Part shown: positions 1 to 6,690 of the stretch, piece by piece
Layout of the letters: each line of letters starts with the position of its first letter
Position numbering within the stretch: position 1 is the first letter of the stretch
NCBI GenBank assembly: GCA_021811205.1
Contig: JAJZPK010000112.1
Location: 1-8,156 of the forward strand
Reading direction: 5' to 3'
DNA from: Pseudomonadota bacterium
GTDB lineage: Bacteria > Pseudomonadota > Gammaproteobacteria > Burkholderiales > JABEVD01
DNA: 8,156 nt
The notes under the pieces: generated by a model
What the model was told of the DNA's origin: nothing
Database searches by the model: none
What the model saw: the letters and a program-made list of their open reading frames with translations, nothing else
Program-made: the position numbers and the translations under genes

Positions 1-513
1 CCGGACCTGACCGTGACCGCCGCAGGTCTGACAGGTGGCCGGCTGGGTGCCTGGCTTGGAGCCGCTGCCCTTGCAGGTTTCGCAGGTCTGCTGGGTGGGA
101 ATCCTGAGCTGGGTTTCCGTGCCGCGAGCGGCTTCTTCCAGCGTGATTTCGAGGTTGTACTGGAGGTCGGCGCCGCGATACACATTGCTGCGGCCGCCGC
201 GCATGCCGCCGCCGAGAATGTCTCCGAATATGTCGCCGAAGGCATCGGCAAATCCGCCCGAGAAACCGCCGAATCCGCCCGCGCCGGCCTCGAATCCGGC
301 GTGCCCGTACTGATCGTAGGCAACGCGCTTTTGCGGGTCTGAAAGCGTCTCATACGCTTCCTTTGCTTCCTTGAAGAGCTCTTCCGCCTTCGGATCGTCC
401 GGATTCCTGTCCGGATGATGCTTCATGGCCAGTTTGCGATAGGCCTTCTTGATGTCCTCATCGGAGGCATCCCTGCCGACCCCGAGGACTTCGTAATAAT
501 CTCTTTTGCTCAT
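1..513 (-). CDS. dnaJ: Chaperone protein DnaJ (Hsp40), N-terminal part, cut by window edge
   Basis: DnaJ delivers unfolded clients to DnaK and stimulates its ATPase in the cytoplasm. The 171 codons present show a J domain at residues 5-70 with the catalytic HPD at 33-35 and the following KRVAYDQYG helix. A Gly/Phe-rich linker follows at about 73-108 ([17 protein letters not shown]). The start of the client-binding domain comes next, with the first two CxxCxGxG zinc modules: CETCKGSG at 144-151 and CQTCGGHG at 161-168. The remaining two zinc modules and the C-terminal domains lie beyond base 1. The start is ATG at 513 ([12 protein letters not shown], a classic DnaJ N-terminus). No clear Shine-Dalgarno precedes it, and the 43-nt gap after dnaK carries a strong hairpin, so dnaJ probably depends on dnaK readthrough. 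The identification is certain from seen motifs. Confidence 0.98.
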   Translation of the reverse strand, partial: MSKRDYYEVLGVGRDASDEDIKKAYRKLAMKHHPDRNPDDPKAEELFKEAKEAYETLSDPQKRVAYDQYGHAGFEAGAGGFGGFSGGFADAFGDIFGDILGGGMRGGRSNVYRGADLQYNLEITLEEAARGTETQLRIPTQQTCETCKGSGSKPGTQPATCQTCGGHGQVR

Positions 514-524
514 TTATATGTAAT

Positions 525-546
525 GAAGGCGGGTTGCCCCGCCTTC
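525..546 (-). promoter_or_regulatory. Intergenic hairpin between dnaK and dnaJ
   Basis: A perfect 9-bp GC-rich stem (525-533 with 538-546) closes a four-base loop that reads GCAA on the transcribed minus strand, a GNRA tetraloop. No U-tract follows (the next bases read ATTACAT), so it is not a standard intrinsic terminator. It begins 11 nt after the dnaK stop and ends 11 nt before the dnaJ start. Likely roles are partial attenuation, protection of the upstream dnaK message, or an RNA processing boundary that sets the DnaK:DnaJ ratio. The structure is read directly; the function is inferred. Confidence 0.6.
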
Positions 547-556
547 GGTCCTTGTA

Positions 557-2458
557 TTACTTCTTGTCTTTGACTTCCTCGAATTCCGCGTCGACGACTT
601 CTGCGTCAGCAGCAGCGTGCTGGGGCTGTGCTTCGCTCCCTCCGGCTGCCTGCATCGCCTCGGCAAGCTTCTGGGACGCGCTGCTGAGTTCCTGCAGCTT
701 CGCCTGGATGGCTTCCTTGTCGCTGCCTTGAACGGCTTCCTCGGCCGCCTTGATCGCGCCTTCGATCTTCGACTTCTCGTCGGAAGAGATCTTCGAGCCG
801 TGCTCGTCGAGCATCTTCTTGACCGAATGGATCACTGCATCGCACTGGTTCCTGGCTTCCACCAGTTCCAGCGCTTCGCGATCTTCGGCCGCATGCGCTT
901 CGGCATCCTTCACCATGCGGTTGATCTCGTCGTCGGAAAGGCCGGAGCTGGCCTGGATCTTGATCTTGTTTTCCTTGCCGGTGGCCTTGTCTTTCGCGGA
1001 GACGTGCAGGATGCCGTTCGCATCGATGTCGAAAGTGACTTCGATCTGCGGCATGCCGCGCGGGGAGGGCGGAATGTCGGTCAGGTTGAATTGGCCAAGG
1101 CTCTTGTTGCCCGAGGCAATTTCGCGTTCGCCCTGCAGCACGTGGATCGTCACGGCGGTCTGGTTGTCTTCGGCTGTCGAGAATACCTGATTCGCCTTGG
1201 TCGGGATCGTGGTGTTCTTCTGGATCAGCTTGGTCATCACGCCGCCCAGGGTTTCGATGCCGAGCGACAACGGTGTCACGTCGAGCAGCAGCACGTCCTT
1301 GACTTCGCCCTGCAGCACGCCGCCCTGGATTGCAGCACCCACTGCGACGGCTTCGTCGGGATTGACGTCCTTCCTGGGATCCTTGCCGAAGAAGGCCTTG
1401 ACCTTTTCCTGCACCTTGGGCATGCGAGTCTGTCCGCCCACCAGAATCACGTCCTCGATGTCGGAAATGGAGACGCCCGCATCCTTGATTGCGATCTTGC
1501 AGGGCTCCACGGTGCGCTCGATCAGGTCGTCGACCAGGGATTCGAATTTCGCACGGGTGATCTTGAGCGCGAGGTGCTTGGGACCCGATGCATCCGCCGT
1601 GATGTAGGGCAGGTTGATCTCGGTCTGCTGGGAGGAGGAAAGCTCGATCTTTGCCTTCTCGGCCGCTTCCTTGAGGCGCTGCAGGGCGAGCTTGTCGTTC
1701 TTGAGATCGATGCCCTGTTCCTTCTTGAATTCCTCTGCAAGGTAATCGACCAGCCTCTGGTCGAAATCTTCTCCGCCGAGGAACGTGTCGCCGTTTGTCG
1801 ACAGCACTTCGAACTGGTGCTCGCCGTCGATTTCAGCGATCTCGATGATCGAAATGTCGAAGGTGCCGCCGCCCAGGTCGTAGACGGCGATCTTGCGATC
1901 GCCTTCCTTCTTGTCCATGCCGAAGGCGAGCGCGGCTGCGGTCGGCTCGTTGATGATGCGTTTGACTTCGAGTCCTGCGATCTTGCCCGCGTCCTTGGTT
2001 GCCTGGCGCTGGGAATCGTTGAAGTAGGCTGGAACGGTGATCACGGCCTCTGTGACGGGTTCGCCCAGATAGTCTTCGGCGGTTTTCTTCATCTTCACCA
2101 GAACCTGTGCGGATACTTCGGGCGGCGCAATTTTCCTGTCGCGCACTTCTACCCATGCATCTCCGTTGTCCGCCTTGACGATCGTGTAAGGCATGAGGGA
2201 CACGTCCTTCTGCACGGTTTTTTCGTCAAAGCGGCGTCCGATCAGCCTTTTTACCGCGAAAAGGGTGTTCTTGGGATTGGTGACGGCCTGTCTTTTCGCG
2301 GGCGCGCCGACCAGGATTTCGCCTTCATCCGTGTAGGCTACGATGGAAGGCGTGGTTCTCGTGCCTTCCGCATTTTCGATGACCTTGGGTTTGCCGTTTT
2401 CCATGATGGAGACGCAGGAATTCGTCGTTCCCAGGTCGATGCCGATGATTTTTCCCAT
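557..2458 (-). CDS. dnaK: Chaperone protein DnaK (Hsp70)
   Basis: DnaK is the ATP-driven Hsp70 chaperone that binds hydrophobic peptide stretches in the cytoplasm, cycling with DnaJ and GrpE. The 633-residue product has the normal family length. Seen in order: phosphate-1 motif [10 protein letters not shown] (5-14), phosphate-2 motif DLGGGTFD (194-201) with the conserved Thr199, the adenosine motif [11 protein letters not shown] (337-347), interdomain linker VLLLDV (389-394), the beta substrate domain to about 505, a helical lid, and the C-terminal EEVKDKK signature. ATG at 2458 is chosen because it gives the canonical [14 protein letters not shown] start and has AAGGA 6 nt upstream. A start at 2521 would overlap grpE and add 21 non-homologous residues. 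A sigma-32 promoter lies just upstream. dnaJ follows after 43 nt. Confidence 0.99.
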   Translation of the reverse strand: MGKIIGIDLGTTNSCVSIMENGKPKVIENAEGTRTTPSIVAYTDEGEILVGAPAKRQAVTNPKNTLFAVKRLIGRRFDEKTVQKDVSLMPYTIVKADNGDAWVEVRDRKIAPPEVSAQVLVKMKKTAEDYLGEPVTEAVITVPAYFNDSQRQATKDAGKIAGLEVKRIINEPTAAALAFGMDKKEGDRKIAVYDLGGGTFDISIIEIAEIDGEHQFEVLSTNGDTFLGGEDFDQRLVDYLAEEFKKEQGIDLKNDKLALQRLKEAAEKAKIELSSSQQTEINLPYITADASGPKHLALKITRAKFESLVDDLIERTVEPCKIAIKDAGVSISDIEDVILVGGQTRMPKVQEKVKAFFGKDPRKDVNPDEAVAVGAAIQGGVLQGEVKDVLLLDVTPLSLGIETLGGVMTKLIQKNTTIPTKANQVFSTAEDNQTAVTIHVLQGEREIASGNKSLGQFNLTDIPPSPRGMPQIEVTFDIDANGILHVSAKDKATGKENKIKIQASSGLSDDEINRMVKDAEAHAAEDREALELVEARNQCDAVIHSVKKMLDEHGSKISSDEKSKIEGAIKAAEEAVQGSDKEAIQAKLQELSSASQKLAEAMQAAGGSEAQPQHAAADAEVVDAEFEEVKDKK

Positions 2459-2494
2459 TGCAATTCCTTCTTGATGTTTGATAGGTTGAGCCTT

Positions 2495-2522
2495 ATATGC
2501 GGGCGCGCCGCAAAATTTCAAG
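2495..2522 (-). promoter_or_regulatory. Sigma-32 heat-shock promoter of dnaK
   Basis: On the minus strand, CTTGAAA (2522-2516) matches the sigma-32 -35 consensus exactly. After a 13-nt spacer comes CCGCATAT (2502-2495), one mismatch from the -10 consensus CCCCATNT. Transcription should start near 2488, about 30 nt before the dnaK ATG. The grpE stop codon TGA (2520-2518) lies inside the -35 element. This gives dnaK a heat-inducible promoter in addition to readthrough from grpE. The sequence match is seen; activity is inferred. Confidence 0.82.
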
Positions 2523-3012
2523 CGCTCTTCGAGACGATGACGAGCGCCGGCCTGATGATCCTGTCGTTGAGCTTGTAGCCCTTCTGCAGCACCTGCACGA
2601 CGGTGTTGGGCGCCTCCTTGGAATCGATCGCGCTGATCGCCTGGTGCTGGTGCGGGTCGAATTTCTGGCCCGCGGGGTCGATTTCCTCGAGATTGAATTT
2701 CGTGAAAACGGCATTCAGCTGCTTCAAAGTCAGCTCTATGCCGTCCTTCATGGCTTCCATCGTGGCGTTTTCCACCGAAATCGCCTTCTCGAGGCTGTCC
2801 TTGACGGCAAGCAGTTCGGTAGAAAAGTTCTCTACGGCGTACTTGTGCGCATTGGCGATGTCCAGTTGAGCGCGCTTCCTGACGTTTTCGGTCTCGGCCT
2901 TGGCGCGTATCCAGGCGTCCTTGTGCTCCTCGACGAGAAGTTCGGCCTGCCTCAACAGTTCTTCCGTGCCCGGGATGGACTCGGTTTGCGCTTCGTTCTG
3001 ATCTTCCTGCAT
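2518..3012 (-). CDS. grpE: Nucleotide exchange factor GrpE
   Basis: GrpE is a dimeric co-chaperone that releases ADP from DnaK and lets the folding cycle proceed. The 164-residue product begins with a short acidic tail (1-20), continues as the long helical dimerisation segment (about 20-110, heptad-like, with [11 protein letters not shown] at 38-48), and ends in the beta-wing domain with the signature [10 protein letters not shown] (118-127) and [20 protein letters not shown] (138-157). Start ATG at 3012 is supported by a strong AGGAGG 5 nt upstream. It is somewhat shorter than the E. coli protein because the N-terminal tail is short. It lies 56 nt after hemH, behind its own sigma-32 promoter, and 59 nt before dnaK. 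The identification is secure. Confidence 0.98.
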   Translation of the reverse strand: MQEDQNEAQTESIPGTEELLRQAELLVEEHKDAWIRAKAETENVRKRAQLDIANAHKYAVENFSTELLAVKDSLEKAISVENATMEAMKDGIELTLKQLNAVFTKFNLEEIDPAGQKFDPHQHQAISAIDSKEAPNTVVQVLQKGYKLNDRIIRPALVIVSKSA

Positions 3013-3038
3013 AGTTTCCTCCTCTTGATTCTTTTTTT

Positions 3039-3066
3039 ATATGGCGCTGCCGATCCGATTTTCAAG
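3039..3066 (-). promoter_or_regulatory. Sigma-32 heat-shock promoter of grpE
   Basis: On the minus strand, CTTGAAA (3066-3060) is an exact sigma-32 -35 box, followed by a 13-nt spacer and CGCCATAT (3046-3039), one mismatch from CCCCATNT. The predicted start falls in the run of seven A residues at 3038-3032, about 20 nt before the AGGAGG ribosome site of grpE. The box starts 2 nt after the hemH stop codon. Spacer length is identical to that of the dnaK promoter, which strengthens both calls. Confidence 0.82.
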
Positions 3067-3068
3067 AG

Positions 3069-4145
3069 TCAGTTTTTTGCGCCTTTCGACAGGGCGAGTT
3101 TCCTGCCCGTTTCCATGTCGGCGGGCGCGTCCAGCCAGCCATGCAGATTTTCCGTGGCGATGCGTGCAAGAGCCGCTATCCATTCCGGATTTTCGTTGAG
3201 CGCTGGAATGTAGTTGAATTCCCCTCCGCCCGCATTGAGGAAAACCTGCTTCACTTCCATGGCGATTTCCTCGAGCGTTTCCAGGCAGTCGGATACGAAG
3301 CCCGGGCAGACTACGTCCATCCTGGAAATTTTCTTCTTCCCGAACTGTTCCGCGGCTTCGACCGTGTAGGGTTTCAGCCATTCGGCGCGTCCGAAGCGCG
3401 ACTGGAAGGAGATCATGTATTCGTCGTCCGTGAGATTCAGTGCTTCCGAGAGCAGTCTTCCTGTTTTCAGACATTCGCAATGGTAGGGGTCGCCCAGTTC
3501 GAGCGTTCTTCTCGGCACGCCATGAAAACTCATCAGGAGCTTTTCGGGTCTGCCGTTCTTTTTCCAGTAATTCGAGATGTTTTCAGCCAGCGCATCGATG
3601 TAGCCCTTGTCGTCGTGAAAGTGCTTGATGATGCGCAGCTCAGGGGGGGGTCTCATCGCCTCAAGAACCTTGAATACCGCGTCATACACGGTACCCGATG
3701 AGCTTGCGGCATACTGCGGATAAAGGGGAATGACGAGGATCCTGTCGCATCCTTCAAGCTTCATTTTCTCGAGGACGCCTGCAATCGAAGGATTTCCGTA
3801 GCGCATCGCATATTCGACAAGCGGCGGGTGATCGAGCTTTCCGAGCTCATTCCTGAGGAGATCTGCCTGCCTTGCGGTATGGACTTTAAGGGGAGAGCCT
3901 TCATTCGTCCAGATCGATGCATATTTTTTTGCCGATTCGGCAGGGCGGGTATTGAGGATGATACCGTTCAGGATCGGCCACCAGACGGCTCGCGGAATCT
4001 CGACCACCCTCGTATCGGAAAGGAATTCCTTCAAATAGGGTCTCAAGGCCTCCTTAGTCGGCGCTTCAGGTGTGCCCAGATTGACGATGAGCACGCCTGT
4101 TCTTTTCTGCTGGCCATGCCTGTAGGGAGTTTCGGATGTATGCAT
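3069..4145 (-). CDS. hemH: Ferrochelatase HemH
   Basis: Ferrochelatase inserts Fe2+ into protoporphyrin IX, the last step of protoheme synthesis, at the inner face of the cytoplasmic membrane. The 358-residue product shows [14 protein letters not shown] at 17-30, the [13 protein letters not shown] segment at 140-152, the catalytic-His motif SFHGVP (206-211, His208), QSRFGRAEW (248-256), and [14 protein letters not shown] (280-293), whose Glu289 corresponds to the second catalytic residue. The His-to-Glu distance of 81 residues equals that of the Bacillus subtilis enzyme. ATG 4145 shares its A with the hrcA stop (TGATG), indicating translational coupling; longer upstream starts would run into hrcA. 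There is no evident Shine-Dalgarno of its own. A run of eight C on the coding strand (3650-3643) encodes Pro-Pro-Pro. Placement between hrcA and grpE is typical of betaproteobacteria. Confidence 0.97.
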   Translation of the reverse strand: MHTSETPYRHGQQKRTGVLIVNLGTPEAPTKEALRPYLKEFLSDTRVVEIPRAVWWPILNGIILNTRPAESAKKYASIWTNEGSPLKVHTARQADLLRNELGKLDHPPLVEYAMRYGNPSIAGVLEKMKLEGCDRILVIPLYPQYAASSSGTVYDAVFKVLEAMRPPPELRIIKHFHDDKGYIDALAENISNYWKKNGRPEKLLMSFHGVPRRTLELGDPYHCECLKTGRLLSEALNLTDDEYMISFQSRFGRAEWLKPYTVEAAEQFGKKKISRMDVVCPGFVSDCLETLEEIAMEVKQVFLNAGGGEFNYIPALNENPEWIAALARIATENLHGWLDAPADMETGRKLALSKGAKN

Positions 4146-5158
4146 CAGTGATGGGAAAGTGCGCCGCTCAAAAGCTTGGCGGTGATATCGACAATCGGAA
4201 TGACGCGTTCGTAGGCCATGCGCTTGGGGCCGATCACGGCCAATGTGCCCACGACCTGATTTTCGGTGCCGTAGGGGGCGGTAATGATGCTGCATTCGTC
4301 GAGCTGGCCGAGGCCGGACTCTGATCCGATGAAGATCTGCATGCCCTGGGCAGTGCGGCTCGCGTCCAGGAGCTGAAGGAGCATGGTCTTCTTTTCGAAA
4401 AGCTCGAACAGGCGCTTCAGGTTGGCCAGATCGGAAGACAGGTCGTGGACTTCGAGCAGATTGCGTTCCCCTGAAATGACGCATTCCTCTTCAAGGTCGG
4501 TTCGGGTCGTGGTTTCGATCGCGGCCGACATCAGTTCGCTGACATTGCTCTTCAGCTGCCCAAGTTCATCCTTCACGCGCCTGTGGATTTCGTTCAGGGT
4601 GAGTCCGGCATAATTCCGGTTGAGGTAATTGGAAGCTTCGGTGAGCTCGGACGATGTGTAGCTTCTCTCGGTGAAGAGCACCCTGTTTTGCACGTCGCCG
4701 TTTGACGTGACGATGATGAGCAGCAAGCGCTTTTCCGAGAGTTTCAGAAATTCGACCTGTCGGAAAGCCTGAGCATCACGTTTCGGGGCGATGACGATGC
4801 CGGCGAAGCGGGTCAGGTCGGACAGGAGGTGGGATGCTGCGTTGATGAGCCGCGAAGGATTGTCTGGCAGCAGGTTGCCGCCCAGCTGTTCTATCTCGCG
4901 CTGCTCAAGCGGTTTGACGACAAGCAGGCTGTCGACAAAGAAGCGGTAGCCCTTCGCGGTCGGCACGCGGCCGGAAGAAGTATGGGGGCTTTCGACGAAG
5001 CCGAGCCCTTCGAGATCGGCCATCACGTTGCGAATCGACGCCGAACTCAATTCGAGCCCTGAATAGTGCGACAAGGCGCGCGAACCGACGGGCTGGCCTT
5101 CTTCGATGTATCTTTCGATCAGCGTCTTGAGTAGGACTTGTGCGCGTTCGTTGAGCAT
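4145..5158 (-). CDS. hrcA: Heat-inducible transcription repressor HrcA
   Basis: HrcA represses heat-shock genes by binding the CIRCE inverted repeat and depends on GroEL for activity. The 337-residue product has normal length: an N-terminal winged helix-turn-helix (1-75, with the recognition segment [13 protein letters not shown] at 38-50 and [15 protein letters not shown] at 62-76), then the GAF-like core with the inserted dimerisation segment, ending [20 protein letters not shown]. The start ATG at 5158 gives the family N-terminus [18 protein letters not shown]. No strong Shine-Dalgarno is visible, and the gene follows yjgA by only 9 nt, so coupling to upstream translation is likely. I find no CIRCE element here, so its targets (groESL is the usual one) probably lie elsewhere. 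Confidence 0.97.
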   Translation of the reverse strand: MLNERAQVLLKTLIERYIEEGQPVGSRALSHYSGLELSSASIRNVMADLEGLGFVESPHTSSGRVPTAKGYRFFVDSLLVVKPLEQREIEQLGGNLLPDNPSRLINAASHLLSDLTRFAGIVIAPKRDAQAFRQVEFLKLSEKRLLLIIVTSNGDVQNRVLFTERSYTSSELTEASNYLNRNYAGLTLNEIHRRVKDELGQLKSNVSELMSAAIETTTRTDLEEECVISGERNLLEVHDLSSDLANLKRLFELFEKKTMLLQLLDASRTAQGMQIFIGSESGLGQLDECSIITAPYGTENQVVGTLAVIGPKRMAYERVIPIVDITAKLLSGALSHH

Positions 5159-5167
5159 GGATCGATT

Positions 5168-5668
5168 TTACACGATTCCGGTCTTCTGATCGCCCCTGAT
5201 GATATCGCGCAGTTCCCTGAACAGGGTCCGGAACTGCTTGGGAGGCTTGCCCGCCGCTCTGTCCTTCTGGATGCTGCGCACGAGATTGCGGATATGGGTC
5301 CTGTCGGCCTGCGGATAGCTTCTCGCGAATTCCTCGAAGGCATTTTCCTCGTCCAGCAGCCTGTTGCGCCAGCGCTCGACCTGATGAAGCTCGACTGCAT
5401 TTTCCTTGGACTGGGCATCCCAGAGGGTGAGCTTCGCCTTGATTTCATCCACTTCGACCTCGCGCATCAGCTTGCCGATATACTGCATCTGACGGCGGAT
5501 TGCGCCGAACTGGGTGAGCCTTTTCGCCTCGAGCACGGCTTCCATGAGCTTCTCCGGCAGTTCCAGTTCCGACAGGCGTGCTGAGGAAAGCCCGACCAGA
5601 TCTTCGCCCATGTCCTGAAGGGCCTGCATTTCCTTCTTGCGGCTCGTCTTGCTCTGTTCTTCTTGCAT
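5168..5668 (-). CDS. yjgA: Ribosome biogenesis factor DarP/YjgA (DUF615 family)
   Basis: DarP (YjgA) binds late 50S ribosomal precursors and aids 23S rRNA peptidyl-transferase-centre maturation in E. coli. The 166-residue product is helical and highly charged, with the family core LTQFGAIRRQMQYIGKLMR at about 51-69, VERWRNRLL at about 97-105, and the basic C-terminal block RTHIRNLVRSIQKDR followed by KPPKQFRTLFRELRDI. ATG 5668 is preferred; an in-frame TTG at 5680 would add only MPYI and lies at the foot of a hairpin. Neither start has a good Shine-Dalgarno. The gene lies 30 nt after dksA and 9 nt before hrcA on the same strand, so cotranscription is likely. Family assignment is firm; the ribosomal role is from established knowledge of the family. 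Confidence 0.93.
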   Translation of the reverse strand: MQEEQSKTSRKKEMQALQDMGEDLVGLSSARLSELELPEKLMEAVLEAKRLTQFGAIRRQMQYIGKLMREVEVDEIKAKLTLWDAQSKENAVELHQVERWRNRLLDEENAFEEFARSYPQADRTHIRNLVRSIQKDRAAGKPPKQFRTLFRELRDIIRGDQKTGIV

Positions 5669-5676
5669 GATGTATG

Positions 5677-5696
5677 GCAAGGCCGGATGGCCTTGC
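5677..5696 (-). promoter_or_regulatory. Hairpin between dksA and yjgA
   Basis: A perfect 8-bp stem (5677-5684 with 5689-5696) with a four-base loop (ATCC on the minus strand) begins two bases after the dksA stop codon. The following bases read CATACAT with no U-run, so intrinsic termination is doubtful. It could stabilise the 3' end of dksA mRNA or limit yjgA translation, because it ends only 8 nt before the yjgA ATG and occupies the place of its ribosome site. Structure seen, function inferred. Confidence 0.5.
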
Positions 5697-5698
5697 GC

Positions 5699-6118
5699 TT
5701 ATTTTGCGATCTGCTTTTCGCGGATCTCGTCGAGGGTCTTGCAGTCGATGCAGAGGGTGGCGGTGGGCCTCACCTCGAGCCGTCCCAGGCCGATTTCGAC
5801 GCCGCAGCTTTCGCAGTAACCGTATTCGCCGGTATCGATCTTGGCGATGATCTCGTCGATCTTCTTGATCAGCTTGCGCTCGCGATCGCGGCTCCGCAAT
5901 TCGAGCGCCATGTCGGATTCCTGGCTTGCGCGGTCGTTGGGGTCAGCAAATACGGTGGCCTCGTCCTGCATGGTATGGACGGTCCTGTCGATATCCTGGC
6001 CGAGCTCGAGTTTCATGCCTTCGAGAATTTTCCGGAAATGCATGAGCTGTTTCGGGTTCATGTATTCCTCGCCTTCCTCGGGCACGTAGGGAATCTTTAC
6101 TTTTTCTTCGGGCATCAT
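5699..6118 (-). CDS. dksA: RNA polymerase-binding transcription factor DksA
   Basis: DksA enters the RNA polymerase secondary channel and, with ppGpp, represses rRNA/tRNA promoters and activates amino-acid biosynthesis promoters. From ATG 6118 the product is 139 residues: a short N-tail, EGEEYMNPKQLMHFRKIL (15-32), a coiled coil whose tip ADPNDRASQE carries Asp59 and Asp62 (equivalents of E. coli Asp71 and Asp74), the RNRDRERKLIKKI-like segment (76-88), and a C4 zinc finger with Cys102, 105, 123 and 126. The C-terminus KTLDEIREKQIAK is also canonical. AGGA at 6126-6123 precedes two consecutive ATGs, 6118 (4-nt spacing) and 6115 (7-nt spacing); either may be used. ATG 6166 is rejected because it lies upstream of this ribosome site and inside the candidate -10 element. 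It is the first gene of the minus-strand block and diverges from the tRNA cluster. Confidence 0.97.
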   Translation of the reverse strand: MMPEEKVKIPYVPEEGEEYMNPKQLMHFRKILEGMKLELGQDIDRTVHTMQDEATVFADPNDRASQESDMALELRSRDRERKLIKKIDEIIAKIDTGEYGYCESCGVEIGLGRLEVRPTATLCIDCKTLDEIREKQIAK

Positions 6119-6161
6119 TCTTTCCTGTTTCGAGCAAAAACGATTAAATAGCATATCATCG

Positions 6162-6170
6162 ATCATATCA
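6162..6170 (-). promoter_or_regulatory. Candidate extended -10 promoter of dksA
   Basis: On the minus strand TGATATGAT (6170-6162) fits an extended -10 element (TGN plus TATGAT, one mismatch from TATAAT), about 40 nt before the dksA start. No convincing -35 lies at the proper distance. A 7-bp direct repeat catatca (6152-6158 and 6164-6170), offset by 12 bp, overlaps it and could be a regulator site or chance. The call is tentative. Confidence 0.35.
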
Positions 6171-6205
6171 CAAGAGTGTTTTCCCCGTCCCGGAAGAAGG
6201 TCGAA

Positions 6206-6234
6206 TTGACCTTTTCCGCGGGTAGGGGTATAGT
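6206..6234 (+). promoter_or_regulatory. Sigma-70 promoter of the tRNA cluster
   Basis: TTGACC (6206-6211) and TATAGT (6229-6234) are each one mismatch from the sigma-70 consensus and are separated by the optimal 17 nt. The discriminator after the -10 is CTCGCC, GC-rich as in stringently controlled stable-RNA promoters. Transcription should begin near 6241, a few bases before mature tRNA-Pro. Known biology of such promoters suggests inhibition by ppGpp/DksA; dksA is the divergent neighbour. Confidence 0.8.
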
Positions 6235-6243
6235 CTCGCCTTC

Positions 6244-6320
6244 CGGGGTGTAGCGTAGCCTGGTAGCGCGCCTGGTTTGGGACCAGGATGTCGGGAGTTC
6301 GAATCTCTCCACCCCGACCA
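6244..6320 (+). tRNA. tRNA-Pro (anticodon UGG)
   Basis: Full cloverleaf of 77 nt. Acceptor stem CGGGGTG (6244-6250) pairs perfectly with CACCCCG (6310-6316), followed by discriminator A and encoded CCA (6318-6320). Anticodon stem CCTGG/CCAGG (6271-6275, 6283-6287) frames the loop TTTGGGA with anticodon TGG at 6278-6280. The T loop TTCGAAT is canonical. It is the first tRNA of a three-gene plus-strand transcript. Confidence 0.96.
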
Positions 6321-6338
6321 TAGGTCGGCCCGGCCTCT

Positions 6339-6415
6339 GTGCCCGTAGCTCAACCGGATAGAGCACCAGCCTTCTAAGCTGGGGGTTACAGGTTCGATTC
6401 CTGTCGGGCACGCCA
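6339..6415 (+). tRNA. tRNA-Arg (anticodon UCU)
   Basis: 77-nt cloverleaf. Acceptor stem GTGCCCG (6339-6345) pairs with CGGGCAC (6405-6411), then discriminator G and CCA (6413-6415). Anticodon stem CCAGC/GCTGG (6366-6370, 6378-6382) holds the loop CTTCTAA, anticodon TCT at 6373-6375, reading AGA/AGG codons. The T loop TTCGATT is canonical. It lies 18 nt after tRNA-Pro. Confidence 0.96.
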
Positions 6416-6426
6416 ATATCTTCTAT

Positions 6427-6503
6427 GGTGGCTGTAGCTCAGTTGGTAGAGTCCAGGATTGTGATTCCTGTCGTCGTGGGTTCGAGTCCCATCAGCCACC
6501 CCA
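6427..6503 (+). tRNA. tRNA-His (anticodon GUG)
   Basis: Acceptor GTGGCTG (6428-6434) pairs with CAGCCAC (6493-6499). The extra G at 6427 faces discriminator C6500, the G-1:C73 identity pair of tRNA-His, and CCA is encoded at 6501-6503. Anticodon stem CAGGA/TCCTG (6454-6458, 6466-6470), loop TTGTGAT with GTG at 6461-6463. It lies 11 nt after tRNA-Arg and is the last chromosomal-type gene before the sequence changes character, so its 3' end is the probable attachment site of the neighbouring element. Confidence 0.96.
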
Positions 6504-6521
6504 TCTAACAATCTGAATAAC

Positions 6522-6542
6522 AATCAAAATTCTGTTTTGATT
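6522..6542 (+). terminator. AT-rich hairpin after the tRNA cluster
   Basis: An 8-bp inverted repeat, AATCAAAA (6522-6529) with TTTTGATT (6535-6542) around a 5-nt loop, lies 18 nt after tRNA-His and is followed by TGTTTCTG. It may act as a weak terminator for the tRNA transcript, but the stem is AT-only apart from one G/C pair, so it could equally be a protein-binding arm site of the element. Confidence 0.3.
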
Positions 6543-6573
6543 TGTTTCTGTGCGTTTCCTTCCGTTTCGATTT

Positions 6574-6632
6574 GATGTACAAAATCGCGATTTCGATGTA
6601 CAAATTGATGTACAAATTTTGATTTGTACATC
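6574..6632. repeat. Cluster of gatgtacaaa repeats ending in a perfect inverted repeat
   Basis: The 10-mer gatgtacaaa occurs three times directly (6574-6583, 6595-6604, 6607-6616) and once inverted as tttgtacatc (6623-6632). The last two form a perfect 12-bp inverted repeat (6606-6617 with 6622-6633) with a 4-nt loop. Each copy contains the palindrome TGTACA. Centre spacings are 21, 12 and about 16 bp. Such clustered sites 70-130 bases from a tRNA junction fit recombinase arm sites, an operator of an element repressor, or replication iterons. The repeats are seen; the role is not determined. Confidence 0.75.
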
Positions 6633-6690
6633 AGAAAAGCCCTCCTCCACTGTCGATTTGTTGCCCTTTGTGGCCCGACAAGATTGATTG

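Noticed and set aside
2459..2521. N-terminal extension of DnaK to a start at 2521
   Set aside because: The added 21 residues are not DnaK-like, would overlap grpE, and would start upstream of the sigma-32 transcript; ATG 2458 has the proper ribosome site.
617..2578. 653-codon open frame on the plus strand opposite dnaK
   Set aside because: Long antisense frames opposite dnaK are a known codon-bias artefact, often misannotated as NAD-specific glutamate dehydrogenase. DnaK on the minus strand is fully canonical and the antisense product has no recognisable domain.
4146..4484. 113-codon N-terminal extension of HemH
   Set aside because: It runs out of frame through the hrcA 3' region and lacks ferrochelatase similarity; the TGATG junction gives the natural start at 4145.
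6166..6180. GAGTG/CACTC-like half-site upstream of dksA, considered as CIRCE
   Set aside because: Only one degenerate half is present; the required TTAGCACTC-N9-GAGTGCTAA inverted repeat is absent.
6163..6416. Two minus-strand frames of 82 codons across the tRNA genes
   Set aside because: They are antisense translations of tRNA-Pro and tRNA-Arg; the VERFELPTSWSQTRRATRLR-like text is a well-known spurious product of tRNA antisense frames.
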